A stretch of DNA of 64,000 bases from Mermis nigrescens (taxonomy: Eukaryota; Nematoda; Enoplea; Mermithida; Mermithidae), in the NCBI GenBank assembly GCA_036768485.1, contig JAVLUZ010000271.1, positions 5,190,309 to 5,254,308 on the forward strand, read 5' to 3'. The translations under genes were made by a program, and so were the position numbers. Positions 34,901 to 46,798 of the stretch are shown here, in pieces; positions within the stretch are counted from its first letter, which is position 1; every line of letters starts with the position of its first letter. Under the pieces are notes generated by a model. The model was given only the letters and a program-made list of their open reading frames with translations, was not told the DNA's origin and searched no databases.

Positions 34901-35250
34901 CTTTGAAGACAAATTTTTGAACATAATCATGTTTGATTTATTCATTAAACCACTTAGAGCATTGGTTGAAGGTATATCTCTGTGATATGATAAGTTAGGA
35001 TCTATGGTATAATGCTGAAACAATGGCAGTACTGTGCTAGAACTGGGTTGATTAGGAATTTCTGCAATATACAGTGTATGCATATTCATATTATGATGCA
35101 TATTTATCGATATTTATCAGTGGCAAAGTCAATCAATTTTATTGAAAAATACAAACATTCAACTTTTGTTGAAACCCACAAACAGAAAAAACATTCTTCT
35201 GTCAAATGTCCATCAGGCTCATGAAATTTACAATATGCATAAGAATTATA
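31990..35250 (-). pseudogene. pol: Heavily decayed Gypsy pol (second Gypsy family)
   Basis: On the minus strand, in order: a knuckle-like C-K-F-H-E-P-D-G-H-x-x-E-E-C segment (about 35240-35190); RT start with D-S-I-T-R-P-S-K-S-P-W and KKDGNRQV (34461-34246); the RT core with a LFGLGNA motif and an active site reading YINE instead of YxDD (about 34090-33960); the connection with FLGHEILKERIHPDPGK (about 33850); RNase H ending R-H-I-P-G-K-E-N-Q-A-A-D-F-L-S-R (33316-33125); integrase HHCC with H-Q-F-H-G-T-N and CPNCQ, then a DYFTKW Asp motif (33000-32350); and an integrase tail (32287-31997). Stops and frameshifts are frequent. Clearly non-functional; no LTRs identified. Confidence 0.8.
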
Positions 35251-36400
35251 AGGCTTTCAAACGTTTGTAGGATTTTGATTATAACTGTTTGAAGGAAAAC
35301 TTTCATACCTACAAGTATTTGGAAATGATCAAAAAGGCCTATTTTGGAAGTAATTTTCATTACTATTAGATCTTGTCTCTTTAAAAAAATTATTTCGATT
35401 GAACTTTCTTAAATTTCTGTTATCAGGACCTGATGCTTTGCTACTATTAGAAAAAGTTCTATTATGCTGATAAATTTCTTTATAATACTCTTTAGGCTTA
35501 TTACTCTTGTGATAGCGCATATCTCAACGCCAAAAATTATTGTTTCTGTCATCATAGTGTAAATTACTTGTTGAATCTTTGCATGTATCATGTGCAAATG
35601 ATACAGATTCCTCATTACAATATTTATTTGCTGAATCATAATCTGAGTTGCTAGTAGATGTTTCATGAGTCTCATGAGTGAACAATTTGGAATTTTTGCA
35701 ATAATTTAGACATTTAGTTTTGAATTCATCAGAAACTTCATTCACCAGAATTGTAGGATTTTCTTTTCATTTTTATTAGCATGCTCTATGTTTTTAGCTT
35801 TTTTAAATAATTTTTCAAACTTATTTGATACATCAGATAAAAGCAGAAATCTCCGAATTTATGTATTGAAACCAGCTAGAAATTTATCAATGACAGAATG
35901 TTCCAGCTGAATATGATCAAATCAGGATGAGCAATACTTGCTAAACGCCTTAAGTCATCAAAAATTTACTGAACCGACTCGCTTGTTTGTTGTTTTCTCT
36001 TATAATAATTAGACTTGGCAATATAAATATTGCCAGAATCCAAAAACCCATCTATCAAGGCTTGTTCTAAATTAAAATACAACTTACATTGTTGCATGCT
36101 CATATTTTAAATGCTCTCAGTGCTGAACCTTTCAGTAGTTCTCTGAGTGCGATTAACAAATCATTTCTGATACCTCATGGCAGAATGCCAAATGTTCAAA
36201 ATCATTGAAGTAATCTAGAGCATTTTAGTGCCCCCTGAGAAAGAATTAAGATACTTGATACATAGCGATGCAAATTGTTTTGAGTAAATATCTCTTTTGC
36301 GATTTTGTCATTGCCATCAGTTGAATCAGACAACTGTTCTTTCAACACTGTACTTTTGGCTTTACCTACTGGAACTTTGGACAAGGTTGCTTCAAAATTA
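35251..36400 (-). pseudogene. gag: Decayed gag of the second Gypsy
   Basis: Several short minus-strand frames (35329-35520, 35524-35745, 36202-36384) with asparagine/serine/lysine-rich composition lie directly upstream of the pol remnant, where gag is expected. No single motif is decisive; the assignment rests mainly on position. Confidence 0.4.
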
Positions 36401-37108
36401 TTTAAATTTTGAGAAGTTTTATCAAGATTTTTTGGGATAACTCTGATTCTCTGATAGATCTATTTTTGAGTCTTTGTTGATTGTCCAAGCAAGTAGATTA
36501 GACATTTTTGGAACGCTTTTATTGTCCTCACTGCCTGATGAAGTTGCTACAGTGGTTGTACCAACTGTAGGATTATTATTTTGTGACCCTTTATTTTTAC
36601 AATGCACATGTAGTATTGGCAAAACATTTCCAAAATAGCCATTGTTCCCATTCCCATTAATGATACTCAATTATTGTTCCATTAACAATAGTGGAATCCG
36701 TTGCAAAACTGATATTGTTCCTATTTTTATTAATAACAGCTGCATATTGTTTGGTTAACAGTATTTGATAGCATTCCTAAAACATTCTTGTCCTTGTTCT
36801 TGTTAATGATTATCAATTATCATTCTGAAAAGGATAAATTGAGCCGTTCCAAAACTTTTTCAATTCCGGTTCCCATTAACAATGATCATTTATTGTTCAT
36901 TAATGAATAATTGAAACATCGCATGGCATTTTCCATCTGAATTTGCTCTGTTCATTGAGTACATGCATTATTTTGTCATTGTTGATGTCAAGTTGCAAAA
37001 ATCTACTAATTTATATAAGTGACACATATACATACACATTAGATGCATTGTTTACTGTTATGTAGACAACAAAGAATAAAAGAGCATAAGAATTAGGTAG
37101 ACATAAGT
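36401..37108. other. Low-complexity AT-rich stretch
   Basis: Contains repeated CCATTAACAAT/ATTGTTCATTAA-like words (36660-36920). No gene supported, although a 249-bp minus frame (36422-36670) is open. Confidence 0.35.
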
Positions 37109-37336
37109 TTAGCTTTTTGAAAATGCAAATGCTAAATTCATGCAAAAGAAATTTTCGCTTTCCAAATGTTTGTTGCTAAGAATGTGGCACTTCTTATCAA
37201 GTATAAAAGCTGCCCGACTATTGACTCTTTCACAAGGTGCTGATGTGGCTGGTACTGCAAGCACCAATACGGCAATTGTATGTAAATTTGGAAAAGCTGC
37301 TTTTTTCCTTACAATAGGAGAGCACATTGAAACCAT
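37109..37336 (-). pseudogene. hAT transposase C-terminal dimerisation fragment
   Basis: The minus frame contains F-P-N-L-H-T-I-A-V-L-V-L-A-V-P-A-T-S-A-P-C-E-R-V-N-S followed by C-H-I-L-S-N-K-H-L-E-S-E-N-F, matching the hAT C-terminal dimerisation signature (hydrophobic helix, S/T-A-x-x-E-R-x-x-S, then N-L-L-like helix). About 75 residues survive; no catalytic core is present here. It lies just outside the 3' LTR of the next element. Confidence 0.75.
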
Positions 37337-37504
37337 TGTTAATACAGCTTTTGCGATCCATCTGAAACATGAAAAAACAATTTAGTCATTAAACAGTTCA
37401 CAAACCAGCGTGGGCAGGCTGGATAGAAAGGGGCAGGGTTGTGCCAGCAAGTAGTGCAGCAAGCCATAAGTGGGCGGCACCACACCTGGGTGTGGGGTTA
37501 TGAA

Positions 37505-38622
37505 TGTAACTTATGTTGGTTGGTTGGAGGTATCTAATGTGCGCGCAAGTAAGTGCTTGCTGGTTAAGTACTTGTCATATGTACAGATATCTGAGTCAGC
37601 ATGCCACCAGGGAAGATACCCAACACACAAATGACTACAAAAACATCAACCCACAATAAGTACCTTCAGGATTTACTTAAGTACTCTGCTAAGCTTAGTG
37701 CTGGTCTGGGTGCTACGGCAATTTGCCTTTATTTGACCTCTTGACCCTAAGTCCTATGTACCTAAAATCTTTGTGGACCTAATTTTTCTGTACCTAAGGA
37801 GACTGCAAGGGAAAACCGACCACAGTACCTGACACAGGAGTAATTAAGCAACCCTAGAATTTTCCCGAGGTCAAAAGACCTATTTTAGACCAAGAAGATA
37901 ATTTTTGTGAAAGGAATTGAAAAGATTTTGCACTAGATTACCTATGGCAAAATAATTACAAATTTCGGTTCCAATAGCACAATGAACAATAATTACAACA
38001 ACAAAGAGCTCTGATCCGGGCTGTCAATTTCTATAAAAATTATCTAATAATTTTTTTATAGTTCTTAAGTTCAAAAAAGGAATAATGAATTTTGTGAAGG
38101 TAGAAAAACTAGAAGTTTTCACCCAATTCATTTAGCTGTAGAAATAGTCAAGGCCGGCCAACAAAGTACACAGTCTGCCTGCAGTATATTGCACTTCTAG
38201 GTAGCTGCCAACTATTTTCATATACACCAAAAAATGATAATAAGAACTTGTTTGTTAAGACAAAGAAAAATACTGTACAGTGAGCTAGCTGAAAATGCGA
38301 CCCAAGCCGAACTAATAATGATGAAAGGGGGATAACAGTAAAACCAAAAACAAGAATATGCTTATGTCAATGATAAATTTACAGAAGAAGGCGCTACACA
38401 CCTTATTGATTTTTCCGATCTCTACACAGGCTTAACCGGATTAGCGATCAAGTTGCCTGTGTTTTATATGATAAGAAAAAGGGATGTGTATGGTGTCCAC
38501 AGGCATACTCACATTGTGTACTCCTTGCAGTGTGTACGTGATGTTTGAGTTCAACCAATCAATGCTGCGGTTGAATAGCCTCCTGCATGTCCTACTGTTG
38601 GAGTCGGGTCTAACTGTGAACA
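37505..38622 (-). repeat. 3' LTR of the third Gypsy
   Basis: About 1.1 kb matching 55341-56493 and, in reverse, 61260-62345. Ends on the plus strand are TGTAAC and GTGAACA. A purine-rich GTCAAGAAGTG lies on the minus strand just before the LTR (about 38626-38636). Confidence 0.85.
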
Positions 38623-40503
38623 AATCACTTCTTGACGGCTGAGGCATCAAAATGGTATCTCAATGGCTGGTTGGTCAAAACAAACGTGGTATTGTGTTTT
38701 AACTGCAATTGTGCAGTACATGTAGATAGCTCATCTAAACTCCTACCCTCACCAGAAAAAAATCCGGATCACGAGCCAAATTTTTTAAATGAAGGATTAA
38801 AAATGATCAAAATGTTGAGGAAATTGTTGGGGATCTAACAAATGGAAAATTTTGAGTAATTTGATGAAATTTTGTGGCTTGATCCCCTGTGGATTGGGGA
38901 ATAAAAATTTGGATTGAAAAGTTTGGCGGCTGAATCTATGACTGAGCCTCTGTTAAGTAGTGTGAAGATTGGAAGAATAAATTTTAGGATAAAGAAAAAT
39001 TTGAGTAGATTTAAGATAGAATCCAAGATAAGGCCAAAATTGATTGAGCAAAAGATGAGAATAAATTAACAAGATAAAATGATGAGATTAACACACAAGG
39101 AATGTTAAAATAATAGAAGAAAAATACTAGCAAGACAAAAAAATTTACAAAAAGGCGCAAAAAACAACAAGGCAACAAACGATTACGCTGCTGGCTGGTG
39201 GACATTGATCACAGAGTCCAATTTAGTAAGCCAAATGTGGCTAATGATGGCATTTAAATTTGGGTTTTGTGGTCAGACAGAAGCGCAATGAATGGCTTGA
39301 ACAACTTTGCAAAGAATTGCTAGAGTTTGGACCACGATGCGATGATGGGCAATCGCTGCTGGACAAGCTGATGGGTGGCTGCATACGTTTGCGCAATTGG
39401 CAATGTTTGTCATACAAAATAGAATTTAGCAATGGCTGCCCAAACCCATAGTAGACTTGTGGTTGACTTGACGGTGTAGCTGGGCGGCAAAAATCATCAA
39501 AGTCCGGTGTAGAATGTGGTGGTGAACGCTTTGGCGGTGGAAAATGGTCAAAACTACTGGAAGCATTGCTTGAACATGGCAGCAATTGAGGCGGCGGTGT
39601 TGAATGCGGCCTATGGTGGGTTTGTGAACATTGTACTGATGGCGCAAGTGGCTCCAATGTTGCCGGCTATTGAGTTTGAATTTGCCTGAAACAAGAAAAA
39701 GAAGGTCCGGGTTTTGAATGCAAGGGCCTTGATGAATCCGACAGTTGTTGGTAAATCATTGCTTGGCGCTTGCGTCTCTCTTTTCTTCATTGATTGGCTT
39801 GATACGCTTGTCGAGTTTGCTCAAATGTTTTTTGATCTTGGCAGCTTGCTGCCAGACATCAGATGAAACAACTAACAAGTCTGGGTGGCAGGCAACGCGC
39901 AACTGTGATGCGCGGCAGTGTGGACAACTGCAAAAACCTCCAAAACCATCGCTCAATTGCGGTGGCATCGAGCACAGCACATAATGCTGTTGGAGCCGTT
40001 TGACTACAGCCAAATGTGACATTGTTGCTGCTGGCTTTTGCTTTTGAGGATGAATGAAATGTGAAAAAAGAGGTTCCGGGTTTTGAATGCGATTGCCTTG
40101 AAGACTCCAACATTTGATGGTTAGTCAATGCCTAGGCTTTGTGTCTTTGATCGGAACGGTGTATATGATATACCGCAAAATGCAGCTAACATCATGTGAC
40201 AAATTTGTTTACACATTTGCAAAAATGTTGCTTGCAAATGCATTGCTTACTGCAATGGATCATAGTCCATATCAAAGAAAAATGAAGCAAGTGGCTTCAG
40301 ATTGTGCTTTCCAACACTAATTTTATTTGTGTGGTAAAAAAAATTGAACAAAACTATTATTAGTATATACATCAAACTGAGGTGCAGATGTGTGAATGTG
40401 ATAGTGCTTGACAGCAGCCACATCCTTCAACGCTGCTCGGAATTTTTTGACATTTTTGCTTTTCATCCATCAAAGAGTAATTTTGGATAATTTTTGTCCA
40501 CAC
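38623..40503 (-). other. Region between integrase and 3' LTR; proline/serine-rich frames
   Basis: Where a third frame or env would sit. Minus frames 39657-39241 (138 codons, proline/serine-rich) and 40022-39756 (88 codons, with C-P-H-C-R-A-S and a lysine-rich helix) are open, but no domain, signal peptide or membrane anchor is recognised. Two duplicated phrases (about 39685-39735 and 40055-40110, both with GGGTTTTGAATGC) indicate local duplication. Confidence 0.35.
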
Positions 40504-40771
40504 CATACGTGGAGCAGCAAGAAAATTCTGGGGGGGGTGCAAGATTTTTTTGAAGGTCTAAAAATGGCCTTAAAAATGGTGGTATGGCATTAAAAACACC
40601 ATTTTTCGACGTTTCTCATCAAGCACTATCCATTGGCATCAAAAAATTGCGAAAAAAACAAAAAAAATTTTCGAAAATTGAATTCTGGGGGGGGTATTTT
40701 GATTTCTGGGGGGTTATTTTGGTTTCTGGGGGTGCATACCCCCCCAAACCCCCCCCCCACGCTCAGGTGTG
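40504..40771 (+). mobile_element. MITE copy 2 of the CATACGTGGGC family
   Basis: 268 bp with a perfect 8-bp duplication GTCCACAC (40496-40503 and 40772-40779). Same core and orientation as copy 1. Confidence 0.88.
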
Positions 40772-40958
40772 GTCCACACTATCCTTCTTGCTGGAGGGAC
40801 CGTCGTCAACCACGGTTCAGCAAAAGGTGAAACATTAGTTAGCGGTATGGCATGTGTCAATTTAGATCAGATTAATAAGCAAACAGGCGCGCATTCTCTT
40901 AACTTCCTTTCTCGGCCCACTAATTCCAAAAACTTATCACTACTGCCAGACACAATGG

Positions 40959-41611
40959 TTAGCGTGGCAGTTTTACTAAAACAAAATCACCTGGTACATA
41001 AGCGTACTTTTCAGCATTTAAATCGGAATAGGGCAACTTAGGGGCAGGCAAGAGGCGATTGCGATGAACAAGATGTTTGATTAATGGATTATGCAGATAA
41101 ATGATGTGCGCTGTTTCCGGCATGGGTAATGCAACAACGCAATAAGGACCTATTTGTTTAGGCAAGAGTTTTCCGATTTCGGGTTGAATGACTACCCTAT
41201 TATTGAGATAAACAATATCGGCTACTGCAAATTTACTTTTGTGCACATTTTTATTATATTGCTTTTTCTGCTGCTTATGAGCTTGAGCGAGAGTTTTGCT
41301 AGCAATATCATGCAAATTAAGAAGTGTTATGTTTAAGTCAGCAAGATATTTTTCAACAACATTGGGAAGATAAGATTTTAACGTGAGATCATTTAATAAC
41401 TGAATATCGAGTGGAAACAATGGCTCACAACCGTACAGCATCTTGAATGGGGAGATATTTGTAGATGACTGCAGTGTAGCGCGATATACAAATAATGCAA
41501 ATGGCAAAAACTGTTCTAAGTCATACTGATTTCTCGTGCTTAATTTAGAAAGTCCATCAATGAGAGTTTGATTAAACTGTTTGACAAAACCATCACACTG
41601 GGGGTGGTATG
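40959..41611 (-). pseudogene. pol: Integrase C-terminal half of the third Gypsy
   Basis: Reads Y-H-P-Q-C-D-G-F-V-K-Q-F-N-Q-T-L: the catalytic glutamate expected in the D-G-x-V-E-R-F motif is lysine here. It continues with F-A-L-F-V-Y-R-A-T-L-Q-S-S-T-N-I-S-P-F, Y-G-C-E-P, and a C-terminal strand-rich domain with L-P-K-Q-I-G-P-Y and V-H-R-N-R-L-L-P-A. The frame is separated from the upstream part of the integrase by a MITE. Confidence 0.82.
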
Positions 41612-41846
41612 CATACATGGGCAGCAAGAAAATTCTGGGGGTGCAAGATTTTTTGAAGGTCAAAAAATGGCCTTAAAAATGGTGGTATGGCGATAAAAAC
41701 ACCATTTTTAGACGTTTCTCATCAAGCACTATCCATTGACATAAAAAAATTGCGAAAAAAACGAAAAAAATTTTCAAAAATTGAATTCTGGGGGAGTATT
41801 TTGATTTCTGGGGGTGCATACCTCCAACCCCCCACGCCCAGGTGTG
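41612..41846 (+). mobile_element. MITE copy 3, inserted in the integrase core
   Basis: 235 bp flanked by GTGGTATG (41604-41611) and GTGGAATA (41847-41854), an imperfect 8-bp duplication. It falls between the second Asp motif and the glutamate motif of the integrase. Confidence 0.8.
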
Positions 41847-42480
41847 GTGGAATAAGATAGTGAAGACATTTTGTACATTTTGCAATTTGCTTATTCCCGA
41901 AGCAAGAGCTGATGTAAAATTTGAACCTTGATCATTCAAAAATTGTTTTGGAACTCCATGTCTTGGGATAACTTTGCGCAGTGATAAATTTGTGATAGTG
42001 GATGCTTTAATATCAGACACAGCAAATGCTTCAACACACTTAGAAAAATAGTCCATGAAGACAACAATTTGATCATTTCCGCACGTCAAACACAGCATAT
42101 GTAAGCAATCACATGCTATTAGCTCGAAAGGTGATGAAACTTCAATGGGTTAGGGGTATTGCGGTAGGATTATTAGCTACCTCGTGCTGCAAACACACTT
42201 CACAGTTCTTGCACCATGCGTGCACGTCTTTCTCCATTCTAGATCACCAATAACGGAGCTGAATGGCAGGCAAATTTTTTTGCGCGAAAAAATGCGCTCC
42301 AAAGATGGAATCATGAAATTTAGTTAAGATAAAATGACGCAAAGATTTAGGAATCATGAGTTGATGAGTTATATCAGTTCTGCGCTTAAATCTGCAATAT
42401 AGGATATTATTGAGCATGAAAAATTCGCCACAATATTTTTTTGTAGTCAGATCGTTGAGCGATTTTTGAATTTTATTCAA
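41847..42480 (-). pseudogene. pol: Integrase N-terminal half of the third Gypsy
   Basis: HHCC-like segment (42480-42244, K-F-H-D-S-I-F-G-A-H-F, with the cysteine pair falling just after 42244 near 42215), then V-V-F-M-D-Y-F-S-K-C-V-E-A-F with the first catalytic Asp and a N-D-Q-G-S-N-F-T-S second Asp (42098-41860). A frame change around 42110-42240 separates the parts. Confidence 0.78.
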
Positions 42481-42627
42481 GATGTCATCTCAACGTTTTT
42501 CAGCAAGAAGTTTTGCAGGTGACAGAATTTCTGCTATTTTAGCATCAGAAAACATAATATGTTGATAAATAATTGGTGAATGATCTTTTTGTGCTGATTA
42601 CAGTTTTAGCTTTTTGTTGGTTGTCTT

Positions 42628-42899
42628 CACACATGGGTGTGGGTGGGGGTTTGGGGGCTATGCACCCCCAGAAGTTGAAATACCCCCCATAAATCAAAAT
42701 ATCCCCCCCAGAAAAATTTTATTTTGCTTTTTTAGCAAGTTTTTGATGCCATTGGATAGTGCTTGATGAGAAACGTCGAAAAATGGTGTTTTTTGCCATA
42801 CAACCACTGTTAGGACCATTTTTTGACCTTTAAAAATTTTTTCAGGTCCTCCAGAAATTTTTTAACCCCCCCCCAGAATTGTGGTGCTGCTCACCTATG
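42628..42899 (-). mobile_element. MITE copy 4 of the CATACGTGGGC family
   Basis: 272 bp in reverse orientation with a perfect 8-bp duplication GTTGTCTT (42620-42627 and 42900-42907). Confidence 0.88.
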
Positions 42900-42907
42900 G
42901 TTGTCTT

Positions 42908-43910
42908 ATATTGGGGGGTTTGTTTTCTTCCTCAGACTCAGACGCTTCAGATTTGAGGTTTGCAACATTAGCAACAGCTTTAGGTTCTAGTTTATAGCGT
43001 TGCTTGTCACAATCGAATTTTGATACAATAATAAATCAGCGGCACAGTTATATGCGCCTGGAACATATATATAATCTCATACTTGTATTCTTGTAATTTT
43101 AGACTCCATTGTCTTGATTGATTCAAAGGAATTTTACATTTACAAGCCAAGTAAGTGCCTGGTGATCGGTTTCTACAATGAATTTTTCGCCATAAAGGTA
43201 GTGTCGATAATGCTTAATTGCCCATTCAACTGCCAAAGCCTCCTTTCAGAAGTGGCACAGTTGCATTCAGCCAAGTTTAAAACGCAACTGGCATAACTGA
43301 GAATAAAGCGATTTTTAGATGGCAGGTGTTTTTGCATAAGAATCACGCCTAACGTGTAATTACTTGTGTTGGTTGTCAATATGAATTGATGATTGTTATC
43401 AAATTTAGGTAACTGCAAAATTGGGGGCGATGTAAAGGCATCTTTTAACGATTGAAAAGCCTTTTGGTGCTCATCAATCCAAATAAATTCAGAATCTTTT
43501 TGTAATAAAACGGAAAAGCGGTTTCGCAATTTTTGCAAGATCTTTTACAAATTTTTTGAAACATTGCGCAAGACTGAGAAATTTTTGCAAAGCTTTCACC
43601 GTTTTGGAACTCGAAAAGCGACTAAATCGGCGATTTTAGACAAGTCGGGAGCAATTCCTAGCAAACTGATGCAATGGCCCAGAAGCTGGACTCCCACATG
43701 CACTAAATGGCATTTTTCTGGTTTAACCCTTAAGTTTGCATTTCATAGTGCGCAAAAGACGTCCTCTAGATCTTTTAGATGTCTGCAAAACGTGTGCAAG
43801 AAGACAATTATATTGTCAATATATACTAAACATGTTTTTCACTTTAAACCAGCTACAACAAGCTCCATGAGACGTTGAAACTTGGCAGGGGCATTTTTTA
43901 AGCAAAAAGG
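42908..43910 (-). pseudogene. pol: Reverse transcriptase second half and RNase H of the third Gypsy
   Basis: On the minus strand from 43910: the C-L-K-N-A-P palm motif, then an active site V-Y-I-D-N-I (YIDN replaces YxDD) near 43840-43815, an in-frame TGA just before it, and the thumb/connection region. RNase H occupies 43538-43173: W-x-D-E-H-Q-K-A-F-Q-S-L-K, P-P-I-L-Q-L-P, then L-T-T-N-T-S-N-Y (usually D-A-S) and G-V-I-L. The remainder to 42908 is frameshifted. Confidence 0.8.
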
Positions 43911-44307
43911 TAAGGGATCTTGTATTAATTGCCACTTCAGAAAGGAACTACACTGACGCCAGTGTGCACTTCAGAAAAACGGTCACTGCAGTTCAGTGAT
44001 ATTTTGTTTACCATTCAGTAAAAAAATCGCTGAACAGGAGTGACCATTTTTCTGAAGTTCAAAAGAGAGGTCACAGAAATGCAGTGACCATTGCTCTGAA
44101 GTTCAAAAGAGAGGTCACGGAAGTGCAGTGACCATTTTTCTGAAGTTCAAAAGAGAAGTCATGAAAGTTCAGTGACCGTTTTTCTGAATTTCAAGAAAAG
44201 GTCAAGGTACTGCAGTGACCGTTTTTCTGAACTTCAACAAAAAGGTGATGGAACTTCATTGTCCATTTTTCTGAATTTCAGATACCAGGTCATAGAACTG
44301 CAGTGAC

Positions 44308-44423
44308 CAACATGGGCAGCAGCAAAATCCTGGGGTCTGCTGGGCCAAAATGGCCAAAAATTCAATTCTGGGGGGTCCGATAGATTCTCAGGAGGGGATC
44401 CACACTCCTCACGCCCATGCGTG
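44308..44423 (+). mobile_element. Short MITE (CAACATGGGCAGCAG type), left arm
   Basis: 116 bp with perfect 8-bp duplication GCAGTGAC (44300-44307 and 44424-44431). A shortened relative of the CATACGTGGGC family: same GGGCAGCA start and CACGCCCA end. Confidence 0.8.
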
Positions 44424-45125
44424 GCAGTGACTGTTTTCCTGAATTTCAGAAAAGTTGATACCGTAACTACTGTTTCTGAATAATGAATGCCTACCTTGCA
44501 TACAGAAATTCGAATTAGGTAATAAGTTTTAGCACAGGTAATTTAATTACATACATGTGGCTGCATGAGCTACATAAATACATAGGTAGGTATATATTTG
44601 TACAAATGCGTAGGTGGGTACATTTTCGATTCTGATAGCTGCAATCCGCCCATTCTAGGCATTAAGCAGAGGCTGATTTAGATATTAGTCGGACGAGACC
44701 ACTCATGGGCAAGATTGGTCTGCATTCACCAAGAATTCGATGAACTACCAAAAATCATTGATCCTCATATTTGAATTTTTGGTGCTATGTTTAGCGAGTT
44801 TGCCTCATCGGACCCCCAGAATTTGGTCGCTGCTTAAAATTCGATTTAATTGATCAGACTACAGCGAGCGAACAAGTATCTGATAACACTGTCGAAAATA
44901 TGATATTTTGAGTCAAAAAATTATCTTTAACGTTTAAAAGGCACACTTTCTATGATTTTTTGAAAAATCGACGACTGCGGGAATCACAGCTAATTTGATG
45001 GGGTCTATAGCCATTCTGGACCCGAATTCCCCAAAAACACCTCTCAATCGTGCTGCGCAATTTTAGGGCCTAATGGCATTAAAATACAGTTAGTATAAAT
45101 GCTAAAATAGCTTACAGCTGGTCAC

Positions 45126-45400
45126 CACACATGGGCGTGGGGAGGGTTTGGGGGTATGCACCCCCAGAAGTTGAAATACTCCCCCCAGAAATCAAAATAC
45201 CACCCCCCAGAAAAATTTTTTTTGCTTTTTTAGCAATTTTTTGATGCCATTGGATAGTGCTCAATGAGAAACGTCGAAAAATGGTGTTTTTTCGCCATAT
45301 AACCACTTTTAAGACCATTTTTTTACCTTTGAAAATTTTTTCACCCCCCCCCCCAGAAATTTTATAACCCCCCCCAGAATTTCGGTGCTGCTCACCTATG
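45126..45400 (-). mobile_element. MITE copy 5, only in the left arm
   Basis: 275 bp, reverse orientation, perfect 8-bp duplication CTGGTCAC (45118-45125 and 45401-45408). The corresponding site in the right arm (about 49580-49600) is empty. Confidence 0.88.
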
Positions 45401-46261
45401 CTGGTCACTTGATAATTTCAAGCATTTGAGGGAAATGTTTAATTTACTTCCATTTGTATTCTTCGTTTCTCATTCCACAATCCTATTGTTCTGCTAGTGC
45501 AGCCGGTAGATCTCAGCTTAATGCCCCTTGTGCATGTCTGATCTCACTTGAAATTATTATTTTCCGCCTTTTCCGTCTGGAAAAACCAATTTAATTAAGT
45601 ATTTATATTGGTATGTACTTCTTTCTCTATTCTAGAGTGTTCTTTAATTATTAATGTAATATTCTCTTATAACAACATCCAAAAATATTTTCATTGGAAA
45701 ATCACAGCGTAATACAAGTATGTATGTACATGTACATATTTATATTACATCGTGCAGCGATGCAACCTAGGACGGCTTGGATAACACCTCAGTCTAGGGA
45801 GGTGACACAATAATATTTTGATTTGGGGAAAGCTTACTTGACTCATCAAACTATATTTGTGTGTTTGGTGCGCAAAGAAGACAAAAGATCCGCATTTGGC
45901 GGATTCGGTTCGAGAAATTTGAGATGACCATACCTACAGTACACCCGTAATTAGGGCCCGCATTGCAATCAATAGCAATCAAAAACGGCTACTTTCTTAT
46001 TTTCGGCTATTATGCTTCTTTATTGTGGGATGTACATACCTACAGAATACGTCTAATGAAACGTATATAGAAAGAACCAGCATAAAAATTAAGGACTCGT
46101 GCCTGGCATAAGTGCCTACTAATATTCAAATTAATATGACAATTACGTCGCCAGGCCAGAATATGTCTGTCTGTTTATACAGGACTGCTATACATACAGT
46201 AGGTAAACAGGTTGATTACTCCATAGCTGATTTGCACAACGTCGATGATGAGTAGAGTGGT

Positions 46262-46505
46262 TTGCAGATAATTCGCCCCCCACAACTCGCCCCCACCCAT
46301 CTTGCCCCCACACAACTCGCCCCCACACAACTCGCCCCCAAACAATGCGCCCCCGCAAAACTCGCCCCTCACACAACTCGCCCCCCTCCCCCCACAACTC
46401 CGCCCCTCACACAACTCGCCCGCCCCCACCCACAACTCGCCCCACACACAACTCGCCCCTAACACAACTCGCCCCCCCCCACATACTTGCCCCCAACCCG
46501 TTTTT
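46262..46505. repeat. C-rich tandem array (ACAACTCGCCCCC units)
   Basis: About 16 imperfect units of 12-16 bp. The complementary strand is G-rich with many runs of 4-6 G, so it has G-quadruplex potential. Open frames across it are low-complexity artefacts. Confidence 0.85.
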
Positions 46506-46798
46506 GATTGACAAATCAGCTTGACCCCTGCCAGTGTACTTATTCAACAGTAATCCACTACTTTCCTTGCCCCATAACCTGACAGCCAAGTGGGAATGAA
46601 GATGGATAGTGGTATTCCTGACCTCAAAATGAAATAATGGAGAATTCCAGAAAAAATCAGGCAATATAATGAGAAAAAGTAGTTTTTTAATGCTGCTAGA
46701 AACTATATATGAACAGAACGCTATTTTAGCATTGTATCAATTAATTTTCTCATTGATTGAAAAAAATGGGAAAATACAATTATTCTATGCCTACCATT

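Larger units (their letters stand above)
43914..45570. repeat. Left inverted arm of the foldback-like element
   Basis: Matches the reverse complement of 49420-51066. The outer part (about 43960-44310) carries five to six imperfect ~50-bp units with GCAGTGACC and TTTTTCTGAA. Two MITEs are inserted: 44308-44423 and 45126-45400. Confidence 0.85.

Noticed and set aside
46175..46664. Glycine/cysteine-rich or proline-rich frames in the C-rich array
   Set aside because: Products of the tandem repeat on both strands; no gene-like composition.
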